DNA from: an uncultured Oscillospiraceae bacterium
Lineage (GTDB): Bacteria > Bacillota > Clostridia > Oscillospirales > Oscillospiraceae
Length of the DNA: 17,775 nt
NCBI GenBank assembly: GCA_910579485.1
Contig: CAJTVO010000069.1
Span: 1-17,775 of the forward strand
Direction of reading: 5' to 3'
Part shown: piece by piece, positions 7,162 to 13,822 of the stretch
How positions within the stretch are numbered: the stretch's first letter is position 1
Layout of the letters: every line of letters begins with the position of its first letter
The notes under the pieces: model-generated
What the model was told of the DNA's origin: nothing
Database searches by the model: none
The model's input: only the letters and a program-made list of their open reading frames with translations
Position numbers and translations under genes: made by a program

Positions 7162-8205
7162 TCACAATCTTGGAGGCTTAAATGCAGGCTGTTCCACACC
7201 ATTGATGAAGGACTTGAAGTTCTTGCTCTCCATCTCCAGCTGTGCGCCGAAGCGCGTGTACAGCGCCTGTGTAGCCGCCAATAATTCTTGGTTGGAATGC
7301 AGGCTCTTCGCGGAATTCTTAGCTGATTCAATGCACTGATCGATCAACTTCTTGCTCCGGAAGATAGGCCATTTCTGCTTCTCCTTCTCCACTTCGGCCA
7401 TTTTCCTGTTCCGCTGCATGTCGAGATTCTGGTTTGCGGTTTCGATCTTCTCTTTGAAGGCGAGGCAGCGGTTATAGTATTCGTGGAAGGAACCGAGGAA
7501 CAATGGAATATGGATGTTAACGGGGCTGAATCTGCCTTTGTATCCGTCGTCGCTGATGGAATCGCCCAGCGACACGGCGCAAATATAGCTGACAGATCCT
7601 TCCGAGAAGGCAGGGCTGAACAGGTCCCGGATGATCTGGACGAGTTCGGTCTCATCCTTGATGTAGGCCTTGCACAGATCGGATTTCGTGACTACGAAGA
7701 CGATAGGCGGAAGCTGCCCGTTGTGAGAATCGGCAAAATCCTGGATCATCGGTGTGACGCTCATGGCGCAGTCATAATAGACATTTTCTTTGCGGGCCGT
7801 CCGGTCTTCATCGCAGAGCGAGGCGCCGTCGATAAAGATGAACATCGCGGTGGATTCCTCCATGGAGAGTTTGAGCTGACAGTAGACTGGCCCGCCGTCA
7901 AGCAATGCGCCTCCGGCGTAATCGATCACGTCAAAGCTAATGATATCCTTGGTATCATAGATCAGTCGGAATTCATACAGCTTTGTGGCGTTTTCGGCAT
8001 TGGGCGTGGCGGCAGGGAAGCGATCAAGTCCCGCCTCTCCTTTACGCAGCGCGAGGATATCCCGTTCGTACTTCCGCCTGGTGTCTTCGGTCGTCCAAAG
8101 GGTGAAGCCGTCTACTCCTGTAGCCATCCGCATATACATGGCCGTCAAGAAACAAGTCTTACCCGAAGAGGACATCCCAACGATCGTATATTTTGTATCG
8201 GCCAT
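7162..8205 (-). CDS. TRAFAC-type P-loop GTPase, first gene of an uncharacterised operon
   Basis: The 347-residue protein has a full set of GTPase motifs. G1 is GMSSSGKT (10-17). The G3-like motif is DVIDYAGG (92-99), with DYAGG in place of DxxG. Specificity motif G4 is TKSD (173-176), and ICAVS at about 208-212 fits G5. A charged coiled-coil segment (about 245-335) follows the GTPase core. The pattern recalls the 'double-GTPase / DO-GTPase' domains described in predicted bacterial conflict systems; that is recall, not a search. ATG at 8205 is chosen because GAGGAGA lies six bases before it; an upstream in-frame ATG at 8247 has no such site. It leads a five-gene operon and has its own promoter. 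Confidence 0.85.
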   Translation of the reverse strand: MADTKYTIVGMSSSGKTCFLTAMYMRMATGVDGFTLWTTEDTRRKYERDILALRKGEAGLDRFPAATPNAENATKLYEFRLIYDTKDIISFDVIDYAGGALLDGGPVYCQLKLSMEESTAMFIFIDGASLCDEDRTARKENVYYDCAMSVTPMIQDFADSHNGQLPPIVFVVTKSDLCKAYIKDETELVQIIRDLFSPAFSEGSVSYICAVSLGDSISDDGYKGRFSPVNIHIPLFLGSFHEYYNRCLAFKEKIETANQNLDMQRNRKMAEVEKEKQKWPIFRSKKLIDQCIESAKNSAKSLHSNQELLAATQALYTRFGAQLEMESKNFKSFINGVEQPAFKPPRL

Positions 8206-8265
8206 ATGTATCTCCTCGTTTTCGTGTATTTCGTCATAATTCGACATTGCATGTTATTATACTTT

Positions 8266-8294
8266 AGTTTATCATGTGTGGATAGGACTGTCAA
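8266..8294 (-). promoter_or_regulatory. Predicted promoter of the GTPase operon
   Basis: On the minus strand TTGACA (8294-8289, perfect -35) is followed after 17 bases by TAAACT (8271-8266). A TG one base before the -10 gives an extended -10. The predicted start near 8259 gives a leader of about 55 bases to the ATG at 8205. The promoter faces away from the transposase remnant. Confidence 0.75.
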
Positions 8295-8353
8295 TATATA
8301 CGTTTTGAATATTCATGGTGATCGAATAAGTAAAGCAAGTATAAACAGAGTGA

Positions 8354-8381
8354 TTTCAAAGAGGGGACGGTATGGTATACT
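8354..8381 (+). promoter_or_regulatory. Predicted promoter facing the transposase remnant
   Basis: TTTCAA (8354-8359) and TATACT (8376-8381) are 16 bases apart, with TG one base before the -10 (extended -10). It lies divergent to the GTPase operon promoter and 33 bases before the remnant's ATG. It is probably a leftover promoter of the insertion element. Confidence 0.5.
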
Positions 8382-8414
8382 GCAGAGAAACAAGAAATAG
8401 GAGGCAGTATATCA

Positions 8415-8576
8415 ATGAAGAAAACGGGTTTGCTGGAAGGGATAGAAGACATCCGGCGGGAGTGGAGCGTATGGTATCCTCTGCAGGAAGTGCTGTCCAT
8501 TTTTATAGCAGCTATGATTTGTGGGTAAACCGAAGGAATACGACAGGATTGCCTGCCACTTACTCATTCAATTATC
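8415..8576 (+). pseudogene. Remnant of an ISAs1-type transposase (N-terminal fragment)
   Basis: A short reading frame (8415-8528) behind AGGAGG (8399-8404, ten bases before the ATG) encodes 37 residues ending in a stop. It carries the pattern DIRREWSVWYPLQEVLSIF then IAAMICG. This matches the DpRr...YpLxEiL...A.icG opening of ISAs1-family transposases (the DDE_Tnp_1-associated N-terminal domain). After the stop, another frame continues plausibly (GKPKEYDRIACHLLIQL) to about 8576, so a frameshift plus truncation is likely. The catalytic domain is absent. It marks past insertion next to the GTPase operon. Confidence 0.6.
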
Positions 8577-8598
8577 ATGCCGCGCCCACCCGCCGCAC

Positions 8599-8627
8599 TT
8601 GACAAAACCCCTGGAAGGCGGTATGCT
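8599..8627 (+). promoter_or_regulatory. Predicted promoter of the TraX-family gene
   Basis: TTGACA (8599-8604) and TATGCT (8622-8627) are separated by exactly 17 bases. The -35 is a perfect match. The leader to the ATG at 8673 is about 40 bases. Confidence 0.75.
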
Positions 8628-8672
8628 GAAGGAGCCGGCGCCGCCGGCGAAGCCAGAACAGGAGGACGCCTC

Positions 8673-9449
8673 ATGCCTATCAGACTATCATCCATCCGGC
8701 CGGAGAACCGGACGATCAAGATCTCCGAATTGAATCTCCACTGGATCGGCATCCTCCTGCTCTGCCTGAGCACGCTGAGTACGGCGGTGATCCAGCGGGG
8801 GATGCTGCGCCTGGACGGCGCCTCTCCGGCGGAGATGGAGCAGATCATGGCCTCCGGCGCCACCGCCCAATGGGCCGTTCAAGCCATGCTGCTCACGATG
8901 ACCGCCACCCTGGCCCTGCCGCTGTACGCCAAGCTGCTGGTGGAGGCCGTCGATCAGACAGAGGACAAGCGCAGGCTCCTGCTGGAGCTGGGAGGCTGCG
9001 CCCTGGCCTCCGAGGTGCCCTACGACTGGGCCATGAGCGGGAAGCTCTGGAACAGCGGCGTGCAGAACCCGGCCTGGGGCCTGCTGATCGGCGGCGTCAT
9101 GCTGCTGTTCTTCCAGCGGAAGGAAGGCAATTTCCAGAAGCGGGACATCGCGGCCCAGGCTGTGGCGGTGGCTGCGGCGGCAGCCTGGACGATCCTGCTG
9201 CGGGTGCATCTGGGAGCCCTGCTGGTGCTGCTGTGCGCCCTGTTCTTCTTCGCCTACCGGGCGAAGAAGGAGTGGATCGCCCTGGCGGCCGGCGCGGCGC
9301 TGACCTTGTTCTATTTCCCCGCGCCCCTAGGCCTTCTGCTGGTCCACTGGTACGACAACAAGTCACGGGCCCGGACCTGGGTGTTCTGTATGCTGTATAC
9401 CGCGCAGCTGATAGTCTTCGGCATCCTGGGCGGCATCCTGGCCAGCTAG
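8673..9449 (+). CDS. TraX-family integral membrane protein
   Basis: The 258-residue protein has about seven hydrophobic segments. Its middle (ALPLYAKLLVEAVDQTEDKR, then LLLELGGCALASEVPYDWAMSGKLWN) follows the TraX family pattern FP.Y..LLVEG..HT...kkY..rL...A..SE.PfDl. Its end (LVHWYDNKSRARTW then VFCMLYTAQLIVFGI) matches the family's YNG-r...FY..YP.Hl ending in degenerate form. TraX acetylates F-pilin in E. coli; chromosomal relatives in Firmicutes are stand-alone proteins of unknown substrate. The start is set by AGGAGG (8660-8665) seven bases before ATG; in-frame codons further upstream overlap the promoter. It is monocistronic, with its own promoter and terminator. The N-terminus is unusually charged and the first family helix is divergent. 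Confidence 0.8.
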   Translation: MPIRLSSIRPENRTIKISELNLHWIGILLLCLSTLSTAVIQRGMLRLDGASPAEMEQIMASGATAQWAVQAMLLTMTATLALPLYAKLLVEAVDQTEDKRRLLLELGGCALASEVPYDWAMSGKLWNSGVQNPAWGLLIGGVMLLFFQRKEGNFQKRDIAAQAVAVAAAAAWTILLRVHLGALLVLLCALFFFAYRAKKEWIALAAGAALTLFYFPAPLGLLLVHWYDNKSRARTWVFCMLYTAQLIVFGILGGILAS

Positions 9450-9472
9450 AAATAAAAATATGTTAAAATAAC

Positions 9473-9508
9473 ATTCCGGCCCGGAGGGATATCCCTCCGG
9501 GCCGGAAT
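9473..9508. terminator. Bidirectional palindromic terminator between the TraX-family gene and trpB2
   Basis: A 36-base perfect palindrome (ATTCCGGCCCGGAGGGAT and its complement) lies between two convergent genes. The plus side continues ATTTATAT. On the minus strand the following bases are GTTATTTTAACATATTTTT. Both flanks are T-rich in their reading direction, so it can serve both genes. Confidence 0.9.
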
Positions 9509-9530
9509 ATTTATATCGATCAAGAAAATA

Positions 9531-10904
9531 TTACTCTACCACGGGCAGCTGCGCCAGACTCCTGGCGATCTCCTCATCGGTGGGGACATAATTGGACATC
9601 ACCCCGTCGTGGAACTTCTCATAGGCCACCAGATCGAAATACCCGGTTCCCGTGAGGCCGAAGAGGATGGTCTTCTCCTCGCCGGTCTCCCTGCACCGCT
9701 TGGCCTCGTTGACGGCCGCCAGGATGGCGTGGCTGGACTCCGGGGCGGGAAGGATGCCCTCCACCCGGGCGAAGTACTCCGCCGCCTCGAAGACCTCCGT
9801 CTGCTTCACGGACACGGCCTCCATGAGCCCGTCGGCGTACAGCTGGCTCAAAACGCTGCTCATGCCGTGGAACCGCAGGCCGCCCGCGTGGTCGGAGGAG
9901 GGCATGAACCCGGACCCCAGGGTATACATTTTGGACAGGGGGCACACCTTGCCGGTGTCGCAGAAGTCGTAGCGGTACTCGCCCCGGGTGAAGCTGGGGC
10001 AGGAGGCGGGCTCCACGGCGATGAAGCGGTAGTCCGCCTCGCCCCGGAGCTTCTCGCCCATGAAGGGGGCGATGAGGCCGCCCAGGTTGCTGCCGCCTCC
10101 GGCGCAGCCGATGATAACGTCGGGCTTCACGCCGTACTTGTCCATGGCGGTCTTGGCCTCCAGGCCGATGACGGACTGGTGGAGCAGCACCTGGTTAAGC
10201 ACGCTGCCCAGCACGTAGCGGTACCCCGGCGTGGACACGGCCGTCTCCACCGCCTCGCTGATGGCGCAGCCCAGGCTCCCGGAGGTGCCGGGGAACTCCG
10301 CCAGGATCTTCCGGCCCACGTTGGTCGTCTCGGAGGGAGAGGGGGTGACGGAGGAGCCGTAGACCTTCATGACCTCCCGGCGGAAGGGCTTCTGCTCATA
10401 GGAGCACTTGACCATGAAGACCCTGCAGTCCAGCCCCAGGTACCCGCAGGCCATGGACAGGGCGGTGCCCCACTGGCCCGCGCCGGTCTCGGTGGTGACG
10501 CCCTTGAGGCCCTGCTGCTTGGCGTAGTAGGCCTGGGCGATGGCGGAGTTGAGCTTGTGGGAGCCGGAGGTGTTGTTGCCCTCGAATTTGTAGTAGATAT
10601 GGGCCGGGGTCTGGAGCTTCTCCTCCAGGCAGTAGGCCCGGACCAGGGGGGAGGGCCGGTACATCTTGTAGAAGTCCCGGATCTCCCGGGGGATCTCGAA
10701 ATAGGCGGTCTGATCGTCCAGCTCCTGCTTGACCAGCTCGGAACAGAACACGCCTTCCAGCTCCTGAGCGGTCATGGGCTGGAGGGTGCCGGGGTTCAGG
10801 AGGGGGGCGGGCTTGTTCTTCATGTCGGCCCGGAGGTTGTACCAGGTGTGGGGCATCTCGTCCTCGGACAGGTAGATCTTGTAGGGGATCTTGTTCTCGC
10901 TCAT
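9531..10904 (-). CDS. trpB2: Tryptophan synthase beta chain-like protein, TrpB2 type
   Basis: This PLP enzyme makes tryptophan from indole and serine. At 457 residues it is longer than TrpB1 and has the TrpB2 N-terminal extension (PYKIYLSEDEMPHTWYN). The PLP lysine is K117 in NNTSGSHKLNSA. ETGAGQWG and the phosphate-binding GCAGGGSN follow. There is no trpA nearby, consistent with a stand-alone indole-salvage role known for TrpB2 proteins. AAAGGAGA seven bases upstream fixes the ATG. It is monocistronic and sits behind a T-box leader with a TGG specifier, so it should be induced when tRNA-Trp is uncharged. Confidence 0.95.
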   Translation of the reverse strand: MSENKIPYKIYLSEDEMPHTWYNLRADMKNKPAPLLNPGTLQPMTAQELEGVFCSELVKQELDDQTAYFEIPREIRDFYKMYRPSPLVRAYCLEEKLQTPAHIYYKFEGNNTSGSHKLNSAIAQAYYAKQQGLKGVTTETGAGQWGTALSMACGYLGLDCRVFMVKCSYEQKPFRREVMKVYGSSVTPSPSETTNVGRKILAEFPGTSGSLGCAISEAVETAVSTPGYRYVLGSVLNQVLLHQSVIGLEAKTAMDKYGVKPDVIIGCAGGGSNLGGLIAPFMGEKLRGEADYRFIAVEPASCPSFTRGEYRYDFCDTGKVCPLSKMYTLGSGFMPSSDHAGGLRFHGMSSVLSQLYADGLMEAVSVKQTEVFEAAEYFARVEGILPAPESSHAILAAVNEAKRCRETGEEKTILFGLTGTGYFDLVAYEKFHDGVMSNYVPTDEEIARSLAQLPVVE

Positions 10905-10937
10905 GATGTTTTCTCCTTTTCCGTTTGATCGAGGGAC

Positions 10938-10984
10938 AAAAGAAAAACGCCTCTGTCCCTAGCTTTCTCTGCTGGGACAGAAGC
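10938..10984 (-). terminator. Intrinsic terminator of the trpB2 T-box leader
   Basis: On the minus strand GCTTCTGTCCC (10984-10974) pairs with 10959-10949 with one G-T pair, then GTTTTTCTTTT follows. It sits directly after the T-box sequence and before the trpB2 ribosome site, the normal place for the regulatory terminator. Confidence 0.9.
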
Positions 10985-11216
10985 GATACATGCTTCTGCG
11001 GTGCCACCCGGCTTGACGCGAAGACGCGCCCTCTCTGTGCGTACCAACATACGCAGGCTTTGGTAACGGAGATCCCCTCCGGCTCGCCTACTTGCTCCCG
11101 CGTTCGGTCCGCCCTCGAAAGCCCATTCCGCCCGGCCGTTCCCGCCGCGGTCCCACCATTCCGCGGCTCTCTGAAGGGTCTCTGCCCGGCGTACTTACAC
11201 TTTCTCAACGGTTTAT
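10985..11216 (-). ncRNA. Tryptophan T-box leader of trpB2
   Basis: The leader between the promoter and the terminator carries the T-box antiterminator sequence GGGTGGCACCGC (11009-10998). Upstream, a Stem I region contains AGAGAG and the specifier-loop pattern GGAATGGGCTTTCGAG. The specifier codon TGG at 11125-11123 is the tryptophan codon. Uncharged tRNA-Trp would pair with the specifier and the T-box bulge and block the terminator at 10938-10984. The 5' end is estimated from the promoter. The family is well established in Firmicutes; amino-acid identity rests on specifier position plus the downstream gene. Confidence 0.92.
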
Positions 11217-11222
11217 TGAGGA

Positions 11223-11251
11223 AGTATACCACGCCTCCGGCGGAGTGTCAA
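11223..11251 (-). promoter_or_regulatory. Predicted promoter of the trpB2 T-box transcript
   Basis: Minus-strand TTGACA (11251-11246) and TATACT (11228-11223) are 17 bases apart, with TG one base before the -10. This is the best promoter match in the window. Confidence 0.9.
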
Positions 11252-11290
11252 GTGTTTTATTCGAGAATTCAGAGAAATCCATATTGCGTC

Positions 11291-11365
11291 TGTAGGGCGC
11301 GACGACCCCGGCGCGCCGTTGGAAAATCTGCCCTGCAGCGGTGCGCCGGGTCGTCGCGCCCTACA
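11291..11365. repeat. 75-base imperfect inverted repeat
   Basis: TGTAGGGCGCGACGACCCC and further bases (11291-11317) pair with 11340-11365; the arms differ by one inserted C and one base change. The 22-base middle is unpaired. It lies between two divergent promoters and contains no gene. The TGTAGGGCG opening resembles intergenic repeats I associate with Oscillospiraceae genomes; copies elsewhere cannot be checked here. Confidence 0.75.
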
Positions 11366-11433
11366 AATGCGGCGTTATTTTCTCAAAATGATTTCCCTGT
11401 TGGGGATCGGAGAAAATTTTTCCCGGGGAAAGG

Positions 11434-11462
11434 GTGACAAGCGGACGCTTTTGTGGTAAACT
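11434..11462 (+). promoter_or_regulatory. Predicted promoter of the hybrid kinase gene
   Basis: GTGACA (11434-11439) and TAAACT (11457-11462) are 17 bases apart with TG one base before the -10. The leader to ATG 11495 is short, about 26 bases. Confidence 0.6.
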
Positions 11463-11494
11463 CAGTAAACAAACGCGGAAAGAAGGTGAGGCCC

Positions 11495-13663
11495 ATGTCA
11501 AAGAGGGAACGCCCCGTCATCGAGCATCTCCTGGCATTGATCGATCTGTTCCAGACCGATCGCGCCGTGCCGGGCTGTCGGCCGGAGGACCTCCTCCCCG
11601 AGGAGGAGGAGCTGCAGGCCGCCCGGGAGATGATGGATTTCATGGAGGAGATGCCCGGTGGATTTTTGATCTATCAGGCCGGCGGGAACGAGGAGATCGT
11701 TTTTGCCAACCGGGGCCTTCTGCGGATCTTCCGCTGTGACACCCTGGAGGAGTTCCGCCGCCTCACGGGAAACTCCTTCCGCGGCATCGTCCATCCCGAT
11801 GACCTGGCCGGGGTGGAGGAGAGCATCCAGCGCCAGATCGCCGGCAGCCGGTTCGATCTGGACTATGTGGAGTACCGGATCACGGCCAAGGACGGCACTA
11901 CCCGCTGGATCGAGGATTACGGTCATTTCGTCCGCAGCGAGATCGTGGGGGACGTGTTCTACGTCTTCCTGGTGGACGCCACCGAAAAAAAGGAGCAGCT
12001 CCTCCAGGAGCGGGCCCGGAGCGAGCGGGAGTGGCAGAACCGGATCGCCACCTACGATGAGGAGCGGGCCCTCATCAATCAGGAGCACCTGCGCCGCCTG
12101 GAGGTCATCGAGGGTCTGAGCGTCAACTACGAGTCCATCTTCTACCTGGACATGGAGGACGAGCGCATCCGCCCCTACCGCATCAGCGGCCGGACGGAGG
12201 CCATTTTCAGCGCCCGGGAGGCCATGTCCTACGGGGACTACCTGGCCTCCTATATCGGCCGCTGGGTCCACGAGGAGGACCGGGAGCGGGTGGCCGGGGA
12301 GCTCTCTCCGGAAAACGTGCGCCGGAAGCTGTCGGGGGACCTGACCTTCTATATCAACTACCGGGTGGTGGAGCGGGGCGTAGTGGAGTACCTGCAGATC
12401 CGCTTCGTCAACGTGGGCCGGAAGGACCGGGCCTCCCAGGTGGTCCTGGGCTGCCGCCGGATGGACGAGGAGCTCCGCCGGGAGATGGAGCAGAAGCAGA
12501 TGATGGAGGAGGCCCTCTACAACGCCAACTCCTCCATCATGGCCAAGAACACCTTCCTGTCCAACATGTCCCACGACATGCGAACCCCTCTGAACGCCAT
12601 TTTCGGCTTCACGGCCTTGGCCCGGCATCATCTGGACAGCCCTGAGGCCATAGCGGGCTATCTGGACCGCATCGAGTCCAGCAGCCGCCAGCTGCTGGAC
12701 ATGATCGACAAGGTCCTCAAGCTGTCCTGGATCGACTCCAACGAGGCCCGGGCGGAGGAGACGCCCTTCAGCCTCTGGGAGGCGCTGAACGAGGTCTATA
12801 CCTTCCTCCAGCCCCAGGCGGAGGAGAAGGGCCTGGACTTCACCCTGGACTGCTCCCAGGTGGCCCACGACCAGGTCCTGGGCGACCGGGAGAAGCTGGG
12901 ACAGCTGGTGATGTACCTGGTGAACAACGCCGTGACCTACACCAGCTCCGGGGGCAGCGTCCAGCTGGCCGCCATAGAGGACGAGATCCTGCCCAACCAC
13001 TGCGCGGTCTACCGCCTGGCGGTCCGGGACACGGGCATCGGCATCAGCGAGGAGTTCATTCAGCAGATCTTCGAGCCCTTCACACGGGAGCGGAACACCA
13101 CCCTCAGCGGCGTCCACGGCGTGGGCCTGGGGCTGGCCATCGCCAAGGACCTGGCGGAGCTTCTGGGGGGCAGCATCGAGGTGGACAGCGCCGTGGGGGA
13201 GGGGAGCACCTTCACCGTCACCCTGCGCCTGCGCCTCCAGGAGGACGGGCCGGCCCAGGTCCACCATGGGGCCGGGGACGTCTCCAGCCGCCGCATCCTC
13301 CTGGCGGAGGACAACGAGCTCAACCGGGAGATCGCGGAATCCATCCTGGAGGAGGCGGGCTTCTCCGTGGAGTCCGTGGAGGACGGCGCCGCCGCCCTGG
13401 AGGCGGTCCGTTCCGCCCCGGCGGGGACCTACGACCTGGTGGTCATGGACATCCAGATGCCGGTGATGAACGGCTGGCAGGCGGCGGAGGCCATCCGGGC
13501 CCTGCCGGACCCGGCCCTGTCCCGGATCCCCATCGTGGCGCTGTCGGCCAACGTGTTCGACAGCGACATCCAGCGCTCCATGGACGCGGGCATGGAGGCC
13601 CATCTGGCCAAGCCCATCGACGTCCCCGTCCTGCTGGGTACTATCCGGGGGCTGCTGCGGTGA
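11495..13663 (+). CDS. Soluble hybrid sensor histidine kinase / response regulator
   Basis: The 722-residue protein senses an unknown signal and phosphorylates its own receiver domain. A PAS domain spans about 50-165 (FLIYQAGG, IVHPDDLAGVEES, DGTTRWIEDYG, VFLVDATEKKEQL). A coiled-coil link and a second, more divergent PAS-like region (about 205-325) follow. The HisKA H-box SHDMRTPLNAIF has phospho-acceptor H360. The ATPase domain has N-box LVNNAVTYT (475-483), G1 DTGIGIS, F-box IFEPFTR and G2 GVGLGLAIAKDL. The C-terminal receiver has LLAEDNELN, acceptor D652 in VMDIQMP and K706 in LAKPID. No membrane span is seen, so it acts in the cytoplasm. No output regulator sits beside it. ATG 11495 is preferred behind AAGGTGAG; an in-frame upstream GTG overlaps the promoter. 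Confidence 0.93.
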   Translation: MSKRERPVIEHLLALIDLFQTDRAVPGCRPEDLLPEEEELQAAREMMDFMEEMPGGFLIYQAGGNEEIVFANRGLLRIFRCDTLEEFRRLTGNSFRGIVHPDDLAGVEESIQRQIAGSRFDLDYVEYRITAKDGTTRWIEDYGHFVRSEIVGDVFYVFLVDATEKKEQLLQERARSEREWQNRIATYDEERALINQEHLRRLEVIEGLSVNYESIFYLDMEDERIRPYRISGRTEAIFSAREAMSYGDYLASYIGRWVHEEDRERVAGELSPENVRRKLSGDLTFYINYRVVERGVVEYLQIRFVNVGRKDRASQVVLGCRRMDEELRREMEQKQMMEEALYNANSSIMAKNTFLSNMSHDMRTPLNAIFGFTALARHHLDSPEAIAGYLDRIESSSRQLLDMIDKVLKLSWIDSNEARAEETPFSLWEALNEVYTFLQPQAEEKGLDFTLDCSQVAHDQVLGDREKLGQLVMYLVNNAVTYTSSGGSVQLAAIEDEILPNHCAVYRLAVRDTGIGISEEFIQQIFEPFTRERNTTLSGVHGVGLGLAIAKDLAELLGGSIEVDSAVGEGSTFTVTLRLRLQEDGPAQVHHGAGDVSSRRILLAEDNELNREIAESILEEAGFSVESVEDGAAALEAVRSAPAGTYDLVVMDIQMPVMNGWQAAEAIRALPDPALSRIPIVALSANVFDSDIQRSMDAGMEAHLAKPIDVPVLLGTIRGLLR

Positions 13664-13822
13664 GGGTCGGAGCCGGTCGGGAGCAGGCAAACTGTTGGAA
13701 TAAGCTGCAGGATTATGGGAAGAAAATCCATGTTGTAATTTTTTCAGCGGAGTTCGTCCCTTGAAAGTGCTGAAAGGACTATTTGTGAACAATTTATGCG
13801 GCTGTCAGGGAGGACTATTGTT

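Noticed and set aside
8206..8247. GTPase start at the upstream in-frame ATG (8247)
   Set aside because: The 14 extra residues are polar and unlike a GTPase opening, and the GAGGAGA site sits just before the ATG at 8205.
8256..8261. TATAAT as the -10 of the GTPase operon promoter
   Set aside because: It is 27 bases from the perfect TTGACA, far outside a workable spacer; TAAACT at 8266-8271 has a 17-base spacer and an extended -10.
9609..10928. A 439-residue open frame antisense to trpB2
   Set aside because: Composition is Gly/His/Leu-biased, it overlaps a clear PLP enzyme and runs into the T-box terminator.
11498..13792. A 764-residue open frame antisense to the hybrid kinase gene
   Set aside because: It mirrors the GC-rich kinase gene in the opposite strand, is Leu/His/Gly/Val-biased low-complexity sequence, and has no recognisable motif, while the plus-strand protein has all kinase motifs.
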